Source: Lepus europaeus (taxonomy: Eukaryota; Chordata; Mammalia; Lagomorpha; Leporidae). From it: a DNA stretch of 64,000 nucleotides. Shown piece after piece: positions 33,401 to 44,222 of the stretch (positions are counted from its first letter, which is position 1; each line of letters begins with the position of its first letter). Location of the stretch: positions 90,628,462 through 90,692,461 of the forward strand of contig NC_084834.1 of NCBI RefSeq assembly GCF_033115175.1, given 5' to 3'. The notes beneath the pieces were generated by a model. That model worked only from the letters and a program-made list of their open reading frames with translations. It was not told the DNA's origin and ran no database searches. Position numbers and translations under genes: made by a program.

Positions 33401-35269
33401 TCTCGTTCCTCTGTGGGGAAGGTATTGTACTGATGGTTAGTGCCATGGTCGCCAGATCACATTGGGATGTTTAGTATCAATATTATGTCACCCACGTAGA
33501 CCATCATCTCCTCCCTGCTCCCTACTATGCCCTTCAGCTTGATGGCATCGTCAATAGGCTAGTTCATGATGAGGTCAACGAGCAGCCTCACAAGGCTGAG
33601 TGTGAAAGCGTGCTCGGGCAATCCAGAGCAGGGGCCTTTTGTGTTTCTCCCATGTTTTCTTCCGCGTGATGCGCCCAAAAGCTGGCATTCTGAAAGGAAC
33701 CGATTAAATGACACATTCCGTTGGCACATCCCAGAGCCTGCTCCTCACTTCCTGGGCGATCCTCAGCCTGCTGGCTCACGTGAAGTGAGGAACAGTACCT
33801 CTTCACACGCCATGCACAATATGGGAGCATGACTGCTTTTGTTGCTGATGAAAATATTATGGCCTTGGTTCCCTGTAATCAATTTACTGCTTTATGGACC
33901 CAAAGTCCTCCAGAGAATTTAATAAATTCACATAATGTTTCTAAGTGCTGCATTGTGCATTTGGAGCACTGATTTAGCTGACAAATGTGAAAAATTCGTG
34001 TAGCTAGACAACTCCCTAGCGATTAGACATGTGTGGGAGCTGAAAGAGAGCGTGTTGCTCCGGAGAAGGTCAGCATTACCATACGGCCGGGAGCCTTCTC
34101 TCCTCACTGGCTTTGTGCCCCACCCCCTACCTGTGATGGATAATACCATTGGACCAGGCATTTGGGGGGTTTACCCACTTCCACGCTTTGTTTTCTTGAT
34201 ACCTTGCAGCTTCCGGTCTGGGCGGAAGGAAGAGCAGCAGGGATAAAGGTTGGAGCCGAGGATGTGAATAGACCTTTGGGTTTTTGAGAATGAAATGGCT
34301 ACTGAGGGGTCAGGGGATTATGCAGGAGCTTTTTATGGGAGAGTATCACAAAGTTTCTTATTTAAAACTGCTTCCCTGAAAGTTATAGTGAATCTTCCTA
34401 CACATCTCTCTCTCTCCCGTTCTAATTTCCTTTCAAACATAAACAAATTTACAAGAAATAATAAATGTCAAACAACTTTTATTATTCAAAATAATCTTTC
34501 TTTACTAATGTACATACAAGCATACAGCGTGGTTATCATTCATCAGTCTAGTACTTTGTCTTCACAATACCATTTTGTATTCCATTTTTCCTCTTTAATG
34601 TTATTTCAGAGAAACAACAATAATGTTATTTTATGTCCACCAAGATGGGCTGCAGAGCTGTAGTTTCACATGGGATTTCGGTATTGAATTTCTGAAACAT
34701 ATGTTTAAATTCAAGGTGCCGTATTGTTTCAGAGACTGCTATTCAGAATCACTGTGGATTTTACTGTCGCTTTTAGCTGGAATTTTGATTTTCAGCATAA
34801 GTAAAGATTTAGGATTTTGCTTGAGTTCTCAAATTAGAAGAAATTAGCAACAGGTGTCCTGGGCCTGGAACTTTTGTAACAGCTGGTGTGGAAAATAAAT
34901 CAACACCTGTCCTGCCTCCCATTTCTGCTTCGGTGTCTGCTCTGCAGGCTCTCAGCCCCGACCGACTGTTGGCTCTCCTCGGATGGACCCAGAAGGATTG
35001 GAGCTGCCTCCTTGGCTCTGGATCTGGGTGGCACAGACACCCAGCTGTTTCGTTGATTAGGAAGGAACACTGCTTCCTGTGTTTGGATGCTGTCAGCAAT
35101 GTTGTTTGACAGTAAACTTTCTACCACTCATAAAACAGCTGATAAGTTAGGGAAACACAATGTGGTCAAGTACTTTGGTACTTACTTGAGATACAAGTGT
35201 TGCTAATTTGGTATCTGGGATCATGATTATCAGCAATGTGACAGAAGGTCAGATAAATCATAAATATTT
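33401..35269. other. Long repeat-free stretch, includes a candidate conserved element
   Basis: About 1.9 kb with no SINE or LINE recognised, which is unusual in this window. 33560-34010 holds CpGs followed by AT-rich homeobox-type words (taatcaattta at about 33875, tttaataaattc at about 33918). Open frames (34295-34663, 34809-35127) lack splice or codon support. Confidence 0.35.
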
Positions 35270-35590
35270 CCTCTAGAGAATATTTATTAGGGAGGGAGAG
35301 AGAGAGAGATTTAGCGTGAGCGAGAGTGAGAGAGCTCTGCTCTTCTACTTTCCAAATGCCTGTAATAGCAGGGACTGGGCCAGGCCACATTCAGGAGGCA
35401 GGAACTTGATCCAGGTCTCCTCTGTGAGCAGCAGGAACCTAAGTATTGAGTCTTCACTGTTGCCCCCAAGGGTGTGCATTAGTAGGAAGCTGGAATCAAG
35501 AGTGGAGCCAGGTGTTGAACCCAGGCTCTCATATAGGATACAGGTGTCTCAAATGGTGCGTTAACCTCTAGGTCAAACACCCACCTCTGG
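35270..35590 (-). repeat. CSINE, old
   Basis: GA tract at 35291-35330, 'gggactgggccaggccacat' core, ending 'taggtcaaacacccacctc'. Confidence 0.78.
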
Positions 35591-35827
35591 AGAGCATTTT
35601 GAAAACCTCTTTATGAGTTTCTCTTCACTTGTTCTTGTGAATCCAATGGAGATGGTAGCATAAAAACAAATGGCTGCTTAAGATCCAAAGCTGCCTAATG
35701 ACTGAGGAAGGATAAGAACCCAGAGTTTCTGATCCTAATTTTTGAGTATGTGGATTCTGCTTTTGTCTAAGAAAGTTAAGAAGCCTGATGTTATAGTAGC
35801 TGTAGTTTTGGCCTATGTTTTTATCTA

Positions 35828-36147
35828 ATTTTTTGAAGATTTATTTATGTTTATGCGAAAGGCAAAGTTACAGAGAGGGAGAGACAGAGTGAGACAGAGA
35901 TCTTCCATCAGCTACCTCATTCCCCAGATGGCCAATAGCCAGGATTGGACCAGGAACCAGGAACTCCATCTGGGTCCCCCCCAACATGGGTGGCAAGAGG
36001 AGCCCAAGCATTTGTGCATCTTCTGCTGCTTTCCTATGCACATTATCAGGGTGCTGGATTAGAAGTGGAGCAGCCAGGATTTGAACTTGACCCAGTATGC
36101 AGGTGTTCCAAGCAGCAACTTAACCAGCTATGCCACAACACTTGCCC
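35828..36147 (-). repeat. CSINE with TSD
   Basis: Flanks 'ctatgtttttatcta' (left) and 'ctatttttatcta' (right) form a TSD with a small indel. Ends 'ccacaacacttgcccc'. Confidence 0.9.
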
Positions 36148-36160
36148 CTATTTTTATCTA

Positions 36161-37194
36161 TTGAATGGAAAAATAATAATAATAAAAAGAGATCCACCCC
36201 TTTGGCAGGTATTGTAACTACTTTGGGTGCACCTGCTGTGTTTTAGTGAACTCTGATGTAGATGATAGTACAATGCAATGATGTTACCCCCAAAATAATT
36301 AACTGTGAAGCTCCATAGTCCCCAGAATTTCACAGTGGATGGTGAAAAAAAGAGTTAAGGGTTTTGTGATGTCTATTCCTTTCAAGAGGAGGAGATTTGC
36401 TAATGACTACTTCCTAGGAGCTCAGCTTTCCCCAAGGGTGTGGCACCCTGAAACAAATTTGAATGGGAGAGGGTGCAACTGTCCCTGTGCCTGGCACACA
36501 AGACTGCGATACTACCCAAATGAGAAACCAAGGAGGCCAGCCTGCTTCTGAGGCTGTGATCCTTATTTCTGCCACTACATTGTTGCCGCCACTCTCCGTA
36601 AGTATGTCTGCACACTTGTCAGGTCAAATTTGCTGTCGATTGGAGCCCACGAAGCGCCTATCTCCATATGTATGCCCTTTTTTCATTTTCTAAAATGAAC
36701 ATCATAAAAAAGACAGAAACGTGACCTCCAAAGGCAGGATACAGACTCCAAATATCGCACAGCAGCTTCGTCTTTTTATTAGATTTTCTGTGTTTTTTTC
36801 CCTCCCCTCATTGCTGGATAAAATCCATACAAATGAAATACTGGCTCACTCAGTAAATAATAATGAAAAGGTAAATTCATTTTACAGAGAAGCCAGTACA
36901 TGTAAGACATCATCTTGAATGACTGTGATTTTCTTGAGCTGATCACCAGGCTATTAGAGTCTCTCAAAAATAATATCTGGCTTTTAGGCTCTCCGCTGGT
37001 GCCTGTGACCTCTCTTTAACCCTTTAGCTCTTAAGAAAAATTGATTTTTGTAAACATGTGTGCAGCATACTGCTGAAGTCACACAGGTATGATTCAATTC
37101 ATGTTTACTGGTGTTCTGGAGGTGAAGCCCACTTCATCTGATCCCTCCTTTTGTATCTTTCAATAGTTATCATGAAACTTGAACTTTTAAATTT
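36161..37194. other. Unique stretch with an orphan splice donor
   Basis: No repeats recognised. A consensus 5' splice site (gtaagtat) lies at 36598 after a CpG-containing stretch. Otherwise unassigned. Confidence 0.35.
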
Positions 37195-37590
37195 CTTAGA
37201 AAGATTTATTGTATGTCTTTGAAAGGCAGGGTGACAGAGAGGGAGGGAGAGACAGAGAAAGAGATATACACAGACACATGCCCACACACAGAGATTGGGA
37301 GAGAGAGTGAGAGAGTGAGAGAGCGAGAGAGCGAGAGAGAGAGAGAGAGAGGTCTTCCATCCCCTGGTTTACTCCTTGCATTGGCTGAGGATGGGCCAGG
37401 TTGAAGCCAGGAGTCTGGATATGGATCCTGGTCTCCCACATGGGTTGCAGGGACCCAAGTACTTAAGCCATCTTCCACTGCTTTCCCAGGTGCATTAGTA
37501 GGGAGCAGCTGAGACTTGGACCAGTGCTCTGATATGGGATGCTGGCATCACAAGCAGTGACTGAACACACTGTGCCACAACATCGGCCCC
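37195..37590 (-). repeat. CSINE with expanded GA tract
   Basis: Reverse-oriented copy; the normally short GA region is expanded to about 37226-37350 with interspersed ACAC and GAGC units. Ends 'ccacaacatcggcccc'. Confidence 0.92.
37226..37350. repeat. GA-rich microsatellite
   Basis: Purine-rich simple sequence within the SINE. It generates several spurious Ser/Leu-rich or Arg/Glu-rich open frames. Confidence 0.93.
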
Positions 37591-38011
37591 TGAAGTTCTT
37601 AAGGAATGAAAAAGGAATGTCTTTAGGGCTAAATTCTTGCTTTCTTTTTAAGTTTATTTTGTAGCTGATAGTAGCTCGAAATCTGTCATGTTAGATTACA
37701 TTTATGCTTTTTGCAAAAGGCCAAATGTGTATGTATGACATTTTGTATTTTCCTGGGGTTGGAGGTAGATCTTTAAGTAGGTATACGTGAGCTGGAGAGG
37801 ACCAGCCTCCTGGTTTGCCCCAAAGGAGGCATTTTCAGTGGCCAAACGGACAATCCTTGGCAAGCCAGGTTGAGTTTGCCTCGGCTGTGCTTGTGTATGA
37901 GCTCAGGCGAAAACTGATTCTCACAATTTTTTTTTGAGCATTTACCATATATGAAGGGTCTGCACATACAGAAGATTAGCAAAGCAATTATCTTGTTCTT
38001 TCTCTCCCCCC
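37591..38011. other. Unique stretch
   Basis: Nothing recognised. Confidence 0.35.
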
Positions 38012-38050
38012 TTTTAAAAAGATGTATTTATTTATTTGAAAGGCAGAGCT

Positions 38051-38086
<36 letters not shown>

Positions 38087-38312
38087 ATATCTTCCATCCA
38101 CTAGTTTACCTCCTAGATGGCTGCAATGGCTAGGGCTGAGCCAGGCTGAAGCCAGGAGCCAGAAGCTTCTTTTGGGTCTCTTGGACCATCTCCTGCTGCT
38201 TTCCCAGACACATTAGCAGGGAGCCAAATCGGAAGTGGAGCAGCTGGGACTCAAACCAGTGTCCATGTGGGAGGCCAGCACCTTTACCTGCTAAGCTACA
38301 GCACTGACCCCA
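38012..38312 (-). repeat. CSINE
   Basis: 'ttttaaaaagatgtatttat' to 'ctacagcactgacccc', GA tract at 38051-38086. Near-duplicated flanks 'tatcttgttct' and 'tatcttgctct'. Confidence 0.92.
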
Positions 38313-38516
38313 TGTATCTTGCTCTCAAAAGCCTTCTACCTAGAAGTGATGAATCACGTCCCCAGAGAACTTCAGGTCAAGGTGGCATAAGCCAATTACT
38401 GCTAAAGGAACTGTGCTTAAACATCCTTTTTCTAATTGAAAATAAAACAGTTGAAGTTCTGTATTGCCATGCAATTAGCTTGGCATTTATTGTGCATCTA
38501 AAAACGTAAAAATAAG

Positions 38517-38826
38517 GGGCCAGCATTGTGGTATAGCAGGTAATGTTGCCACCTATGATGCTGGCATCCCCTTGGGCACTGGTTCAAGTCCCAGCTGCTC
38601 CACTTCTAATCCAGCCTGGGAAAGCAGCAGAAGACGGCCTAAGTGTCTGGGTCCCTGCACCCACATGGAAGACCCAGATGAAGCTCCTGACTCCTGGCTT
38701 CAGCCTGACTGAACTCTGGCTGTTGTGGCCATCTGGGGAATAAACCAGTGGATGCAAGATCTCTCTCTTTGTCTCTCCTTCTCTCTCTGTAACTCTGACT
38801 TTTGAAATAAATATTAAAAAATAAAG
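38517..38826 (+). repeat. CSINE
   Basis: Head 'ggggccagcattgtggtata', tail 'gaaataaatattaaaaaata'. Confidence 0.93.
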
Positions 38827-39014
38827 AAGGTAAGAATATGAGGGGGGTGGTCTTAAAAAAGTTAATAGAAAATGCACTTTATGAAAAGACTATATGCATG
38901 GATTTAAAATTTTTTTGGATTTAAATTTTTTTTTTTTTGTACTCGCCAGCCTTCCCTGGGGGCCTGCCAGACGGTGGATGTTGGTCAGGTGGTTGCTCAT
39001 TTTCTTTTTCTTTC

Positions 39015-39293
39015 TTTCTTTCTTTTTTTTTAAGATTTATTTATTTATTTATTTGAAAGGCAGAGTTACAGAGAGGCAGAGAGAGGTCTTCCATCTGCTG
39101 GTTGACTCCCCAGATGGCCGCAATGGCCGGACCCGAAGCCAGGTCTCCCACGCTGGGTCATCTTCTACTGCTTTCCCAGGCCATAGCAGAGAGCTGGATT
39201 GGAAGTGGAGCAGCTGGGACTTGAACTGGTGCTCATATGGGATACCGGCTCTGCAGGCGACATCGTTACCCATACGCCACAGCACCAGCCCCT
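39015..39293 (-). repeat. CSINE inserted in the FTL pseudogene
   Basis: Tail side is a CTTT-rich run at 39002-39032, head ends 'ccacagcaccagcccc' at 39292. The pseudogene words on either side (agaagacgggcg and agaaaatgagc, minus strand) look like the two diverged halves of a TSD. Confidence 0.93.
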
Positions 39294-39857
39294 CCCCGCC
39301 CGTCTTCTGACGTAGTTTCACTTCCTCCTGGAAGTGGTTCTCCACGAAATCGCGGGTATGAGTGGGCAGACAAAGCATGGAGATCCAAGACGGCCTGGTT
39401 CAAGTTCTTCTCCAGGGCCAAGGCGGCTTCCGCGGAGTCTAGAGTTTCGCCCTTCCGATCTTGAGATGGTTTCTGCGCGTTGTTCTGGTATAGGCCGCAG
39501 CCGCCGTGCTGGATTTGCATCTTCAGGATCCGCGCGGCGGCCTCTCGCTTCTCCTCAGCCAACTCGCGGAGGAAGTGGCTGGCCCCACGCCTTCCAGAGG
39601 CACAGGGCGGCGATGGAAATAGAAGCCCAGAGAGAGGTAGGCGTAGGAGGCCTGCAGATGCAAGTTGACCAGCCGGTTGACAGCAGCCTCCGTCTCACTG
39701 GAATAATTCTGAGGAATATGGGAGGTCGTGGATGGTCAGCGGTCAGGAAATGACCTCAGAACCGGTGTGGGCTGGTCCCAGAAGCGGAGGTGGTGGCTGA
39801 GAGGTTCAAATGGAGAGGCGATTGGAAGGCGGTTACAGCCTGTGAGAGTCCCGGGGC

Positions 39858-39892
39858 CTGTCCTGTTCAAACACTGTTGAAGGAAGACACTG
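39858..39892 (-). promoter_or_regulatory. Fossil iron-responsive element of the FTL retrocopy
   Basis: Minus strand carries the hexaloop CAGTGT, a perfect 5-bp upper stem TTCAA/TTGAA and the bulged C just below. In the lower stem the pair next to the bulge has become C-C, and the other pairs remain (GTCTT with AGGAC, one G-T). In live genes this element binds IRP1/IRP2 to block translation. Confidence 0.85.
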
Positions 39893-39905
39893 GTCGGCGG
39901 GTCTC

Positions 39906-40077
39906 CCGATACGTGCTTCGAAAACCAGCCTTTTATGGATAATGTACTGTAATTATGAGACTCATTTTCTAGCTGATGCAGAGACTTACAGCATAAAGTA
40001 TCCATTTTATAAATCTCTTAAAATTTGATCTATGTTAAAAGTGGCTGATCCAAGATTTCTTCAGAAGTAATAAAATT
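39906..40077. other. Unique AT-rich stretch
   Basis: The first ~30 bases may still belong to the FTL 5' UTR. No TSD for the retrocopy could be found. Confidence 0.35.
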
Positions 40078-40380
40078 TAAAAAAAATATTAATTTTTATT
40101 TATTTAAAAGTCAGATCCAGAGAGACAGAGACAGATGTATGGACAGAGGAGGTCTTCTCTCTGTTGGTTCACTCCTTAAATGCCCTGAGTAGCTGGGGCT
40201 GGGCCAGGCCAAAGCTGGGAGTTGAGAACTCAATCCAGGTCTCCCACGTGGGCGGCAGGAACCCAAATACTGGAGCCGTCACCTGCTGCCTCCCAGGATG
40301 TGTGTTAGCAGGCAGCTGGAGCTGGAACTCAAATCCATCCACTCTGATGTGGGATGTATGCATGCTAAGCGTCATTTTGA
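40078..40380 (-). repeat. CSINE, old
   Basis: 'tttttatttatttaaaagtc' to 'ctgatgtgggatgtatgc', core 'ggggctgggccaggccaaag'. The head is degraded. Confidence 0.8.
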
Positions 40381-43300
40381 CTGCAGAGCCAAATGAACAT
40401 CTTCGACTTTGTTTCTGGATAAGGGCATGAATTTCCTCTGGATATAGTTTATCCCCGCATATACAGTGCCGACTGCGCTCTGGATTGAGAACCAGGCCTG
40501 CTCGCTGCACTGGGACCAGAAGTGTGGATTAGCCATCAGCACAGCATGGCCGTGTGACCAAAAATGGAAACTGCCAAAATGTGAGCCCTTTGTTAAGCAA
40601 ATCCACGCCATTCGGTGAGTTTCGCTTTTCCCTTCTGCGGCAGCTTCACACCAGGTGAGTCGTTCTGGAGTCAGGGATTAATTCTCCTTAAGTGCCTTGG
40701 TGGGGATGAGGGCAACGGAGCCCACATGGCTAAAGCCTGCTTGTGCTCGGGAAAGAGAGAGATGCATGTGAAGCACCTGTCCCGTGCAATAAACCACTTT
40801 ATGTAGTGTATCCCTATGGGGGAGCTGGAAGTGTAGCTGAGGCAGAGTAAACCTGCTGGATTCACCCTCACAGGACTGAATTCTGCTGCCAAGACTCTTC
40901 TTTTGGTTTCAAAGGAAACTGGGGATTATTCAGCCTTTTTAAAATGGCAACTTTGAATTGGGCTGAATTTGAATTGCTTAGAAGGCAAATGTTTGTGCTC
41001 ACCTCTGACAAGTGAAGAACATTAAGCAGTTAATGGCAAATCATGTGGACTGGGCAAGCCATGTGAGCATCAGCTGTGTCTGTGGCTGGGTTTAAGCAGG
41101 CCTGGCTAAGGTTGATTTACATAAGGTGCTGGGGAGCATCATGGGAGAGTATTCACCCTAAGTGAGGTAGGATCCAGGCTTCATGAGCCCAATCCCAAAA
41201 CAAAGCTGAGCTAAGTTATTGGAAGCCTTAGTTATCTTGGTTCTCTTCCAACCCTGAAGCCTATGGAGAATGTCAAGAAAGGAGTAGATACTTGTAAGGA
41301 AGGGGCTGAAACTACGGGGCACAGCAGAGATCTCACTACTGAGTAAGTGCGGGATCTGGGTAGATGGCTACTGAATAAGGTGGGGTTGGGACTGGTGGCA
41401 TTGAACAGCGTGGTTTTTGCGTGTAGCAAACTGGGGGCTTCTATATGCAGAGTGGTTGTCGTACGTTGTATTCCTTATAAACCTGAGATAAACATGTAAG
41501 TTTATTAGAGCATGCCTTTGGGATTACCTGCTGTAGGGGTGGGAGGATTGGGCAGAAGAAGCTGGACTGTGATGTGCCAGTCCCCATGGGGAGCTTTGCA
41601 GCAGGGACAGCTCTTTGGGGTCGTTCCAGTCAGGCCTCAGAGGCCAGCTTCGTGTGCTCCTGCATCAAGCATTCATCGAGTGCAGGTTGACTCTGGGAAG
41701 CATGTGAGAACTTGATTGAGTTTGTTGTCTTCAGCCGGCTGAGGGCTGTTGGAGGGCAGCATGTGCAGCAGCTGTGGGATTAAATCCACCAGTCCTGAAG
41801 CTGGGATTTGGGTATCCCAGCCCAGTCCTCTATAAGCAGACTTAGTTTTTGAGAGACTGATGGAACGAAATTAAGTACTTACGATTTGTAGAGATAGAAA
41901 TCAGTGTGGACTATCAAAGCAAACTATAGTGACCCGCACATTTGGGAATCAGGGTCTGACCGGGTCTAAGCTGATTATCTTCTGTTTCAGTGTGAGTGTG
42001 CCGTAGATCCGTGTTCAATCTCATAGCCATACCTCCTGAGCTATCCTCTGGTAGTAGATGTGGTGCCATTCCTGCAAGGTGCTCAAGAAATTACTCTCTG
42101 AAGGACTGAATAAATGTGTTGGAAGGACGATTATTTTTGGAGCTAAACTGCTGGGCAATGTATTTATTCTCTGTAAATAATCTTCGTTACTTTCATCCAT
42201 AGAAAGGAAATGATGTCTTGGGCTGAAGTGAAGTTTGGAAATAATTGTTGTCCTATCCTACACTGTGCATAGCATTAGTTCTCAACAAATAGGAGCTATT
42301 ATTGTTCTTATTGTAGTGATTTTTGCACTACATGATAGAAGATGGTAGTTGGTTTGAAAATTGGGATGCACTAACTACCTCATTCTTTTGTTAACTTTGG
42401 AAGGCTTGACTGTCTTTAGTGTTCTGTCTTAAAAACATGGAAACCTACATTTTGATATTGTCTGGGGGTACAATTTTTTAGCAGAATAATTTATCCTAAA
42501 GTAAGAATGGAATTTCCTGCTTCCGTTCTACCCCGCCCTTTCAATATTTTCAAGGCACGTCTTGTTTTTTATTACCCTTGCATTAAAAGATCTACTCCAA
42601 GGAGCTTGCCATGACCCAGGAAATGGGAGCTGACTAAAAATGGAGGGGAGAGGACAAGGAGACATAAAAGGAATTTTATGTTCTTTTTAAGGAGTCATTA
42701 AAGTAGTAAAAACCTTAAAACACCACACAGGGTCTTGTTTAGATGAGACTCGGGGACAGAAAAAGCAGAGGCTGATTTTGACAGTGAACTCTTGGGTGGG
42801 GTTGTGGTTAGAGGCCTTGTCAGTTCAATCTACCTGTAGAGAAACTGCTTCAGCTATTCTATTCAGAAGATTTAACACAGGGAGTGAGTGTGGAGGGATT
42901 GCAGGAGCAGACCCCATTGGGGTCCCCAACAGCCTTGGCCAGGACAATGCAAACTGACCTGGCAAAGGAGTTGCGACCTTGGTGCTGCCAGGAAGTCAGA
43001 GCCTTGGGGGCGTGGGGGTAGGGGTGTCTCAGGACCCCTGGTTGGTTTCAGGGTCTAGCTACTTTAGCTGTGAGTCTGGGATTGGGAAACCACTGCCTCT
43101 GTTGCTGGTTCAGAAACACACCCCAGGCCAAAATCTAGGGCTTGGGATCATTACAGTAAGTAAAAGAAACCAGACTCAGAAAGACAAATGTCACGTGTTT
43201 TATCTTATTTGTGACAGTTAATATAGAGTAAAAAATTGTGTGGGTATCATCTCATTTGGTATATAGTTACAAATATTGCCTCATTGAATCATCCCATGTA

Positions 43301-43572
43301 AATGACAATAAATTCTCCTTTCCCCGTGTTATGATCATTGTCATGAATCCCTCACTTTGTGACTTTACTATCCTGTTTTCAAGAAAAAATTTAAAAAGAG
43401 TCTAGGGATCAGGAAGCTGACTCCAATATTGTTGGGTCCAGAGCCATGGTCGCCGGCTAAACCTGCATCAGCAAGATGAATGTCTCTCTCCCAACTTAAT
43501 GCAGCTTTGAATTCAAGTTTGCCCAGGTGCATCTTCAAATGAGTCAGGGAGATAGTTTTTTTTTCTTTCTAG
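40381..43572. other. Longest repeat-poor stretch of the window
   Basis: About 3.2 kb without any SINE. A MIR-like tail may lie at 42260-42320. A good 5' splice site (g|gtgagt) is at 40615 after a CpG-containing block (40440-40615). The minus strand is open for 79 codons there (40372-40611) but I recognise no family. Low insertion density may reflect constraint or transcription. Confidence 0.4.
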
Positions 43573-43685
43573 CTTCTGCAGTGCAGGAAGGCATGGAGGT
43601 GGCAGTGGATGAAGAACAAGACCACCTTCTATTTCTATGGCAGCAGGTTACCCAGGAGAAAATTGGGAGATTGGGGAGACTGTAG
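43573..43685 (+). CDS. Weak candidate terminal exon of an unknown transcript
   Basis: A strong pyrimidine tract and AG (ttttttttctttctag, AG at 43571-43572) is followed by a frame open from 43575 for 36 codons to a TAG at 43683-43685. The peptide is acidic then basic, with EVAVDEEQDHLLFLWQQ near the middle. An AATAAA at 43729-43734 lies 44 bases beyond the stop, so the stretch is laid out like a short last exon. No protein family is recognised. A 36-codon open frame arises by chance fairly often, so this may be a non-coding transcript's last exon or nothing. No upstream partner exon was found; the donor at 40615 is on the same strand. Confidence 0.22.
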
Positions 43686-43728
43686 GTTTTTCTCTCCAGC
43701 TTTTTGTATGTCCATGGAAAAACTGGCA

Positions 43729-43734
43729 AATAAA
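43729..43734 (+). promoter_or_regulatory. AATAAA poly(A) signal
   Basis: Canonical hexamer followed by 'gtgtatgtaagc', moderately GT-rich. Only meaningful if the exon at 43573 is real. Confidence 0.25.
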
Positions 43735-43876
43735 GTGTATGTAAGCATAAACCACACATACATCTTGTCCAATGACTAGTGTCTGTTAACCATAACACAG
43801 AACCTGATTTATATGGACTTTCACAAAATCCAGCCCTTTGCTAACACCAGGTACACTTGCAAAGAAAAGACAATTT

Positions 43877-44205
43877 TAAAAAAAGATTGATTTATTTTGA
43901 AGAGTTAGAGAGAGGGAGACACTTATGCATGCACACAGATATCTTCCATCTGGTGAATCACTCTCTAGATGACCACAATGGCCATTGTTGGCCAGGCTGA
44001 AGCCAGAAGTCAGAAGCTTCTTTCAGGTCTACCATGTGAGTGGCAGGGGCCCGAACTCTTGGGCCATCTTCTGTTGCCTTTTCCAGGCCTTTAGCAGGGA
44101 GCTTGATTGGAAGTGGAGCAGCCGGGACATGAACTGGTGCCTATTTGGGATGCCAGTGCTGCAGGTGACAGCTTTATCCACTACGGCACAACACTGGCCC
44201 CAAGA
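43877..44205 (-). repeat. CSINE
   Basis: 'aaaaaaagattgatttattt' to 'gcacaacactggcccc'. Flanked by aaaagacaatt at about 43866 and 44210; the right copy is shared with the L1 that follows. Confidence 0.92.
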
Positions 44206-44222
44206 GAAAAAAAGACAATTTT

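Larger units (their letters stand above)
38926..39905 (-). pseudogene. FTL: Processed ferritin light chain pseudogene
   Basis: Ferritin L is a subunit of the cytosolic 24-mer iron-storage shell. On the minus strand the translation carries the family sequence, e.g. RELAEEKRE-type helix text, KPSQD, and [15 protein letters not shown]. There are no introns, so it is a retrocopy of spliced mRNA. Damage: the start codon is ACG (39727-39729), and indels shift frame around 39340 and near residues 45-55. A CSINE splits it at about 39015-39293, between the codons before 'GDHLTN' and that motif. The sequence stops at about Tyr165 of 175 (38939), directly joined to a 13-base A-run. About 175 bases of 5' UTR are kept, with an IRE. 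Codons 2-3 (Thr-Ser) fit my recollection of rabbit FTL. Higher CpG content than the surroundings reflects the parent gene. Not functional. Confidence 0.95.

Noticed and set aside
39334-39753. 139-codon + strand frame in the CpG-rich patch
   Set aside because: It is antisense to the FTL pseudogene; its length comes from the GC-rich retrocopy.
39294-39900. CpG-rich patch as a CpG-island promoter
   Set aside because: The CpGs belong to the FTL coding and 5' UTR retrocopy; no independent promoter evidence.
40372-40611. 79-codon minus-strand frame as an exon
   Set aside because: Peptide looks protein-like but no family is recognised, and the best splice signal nearby is on the other strand.
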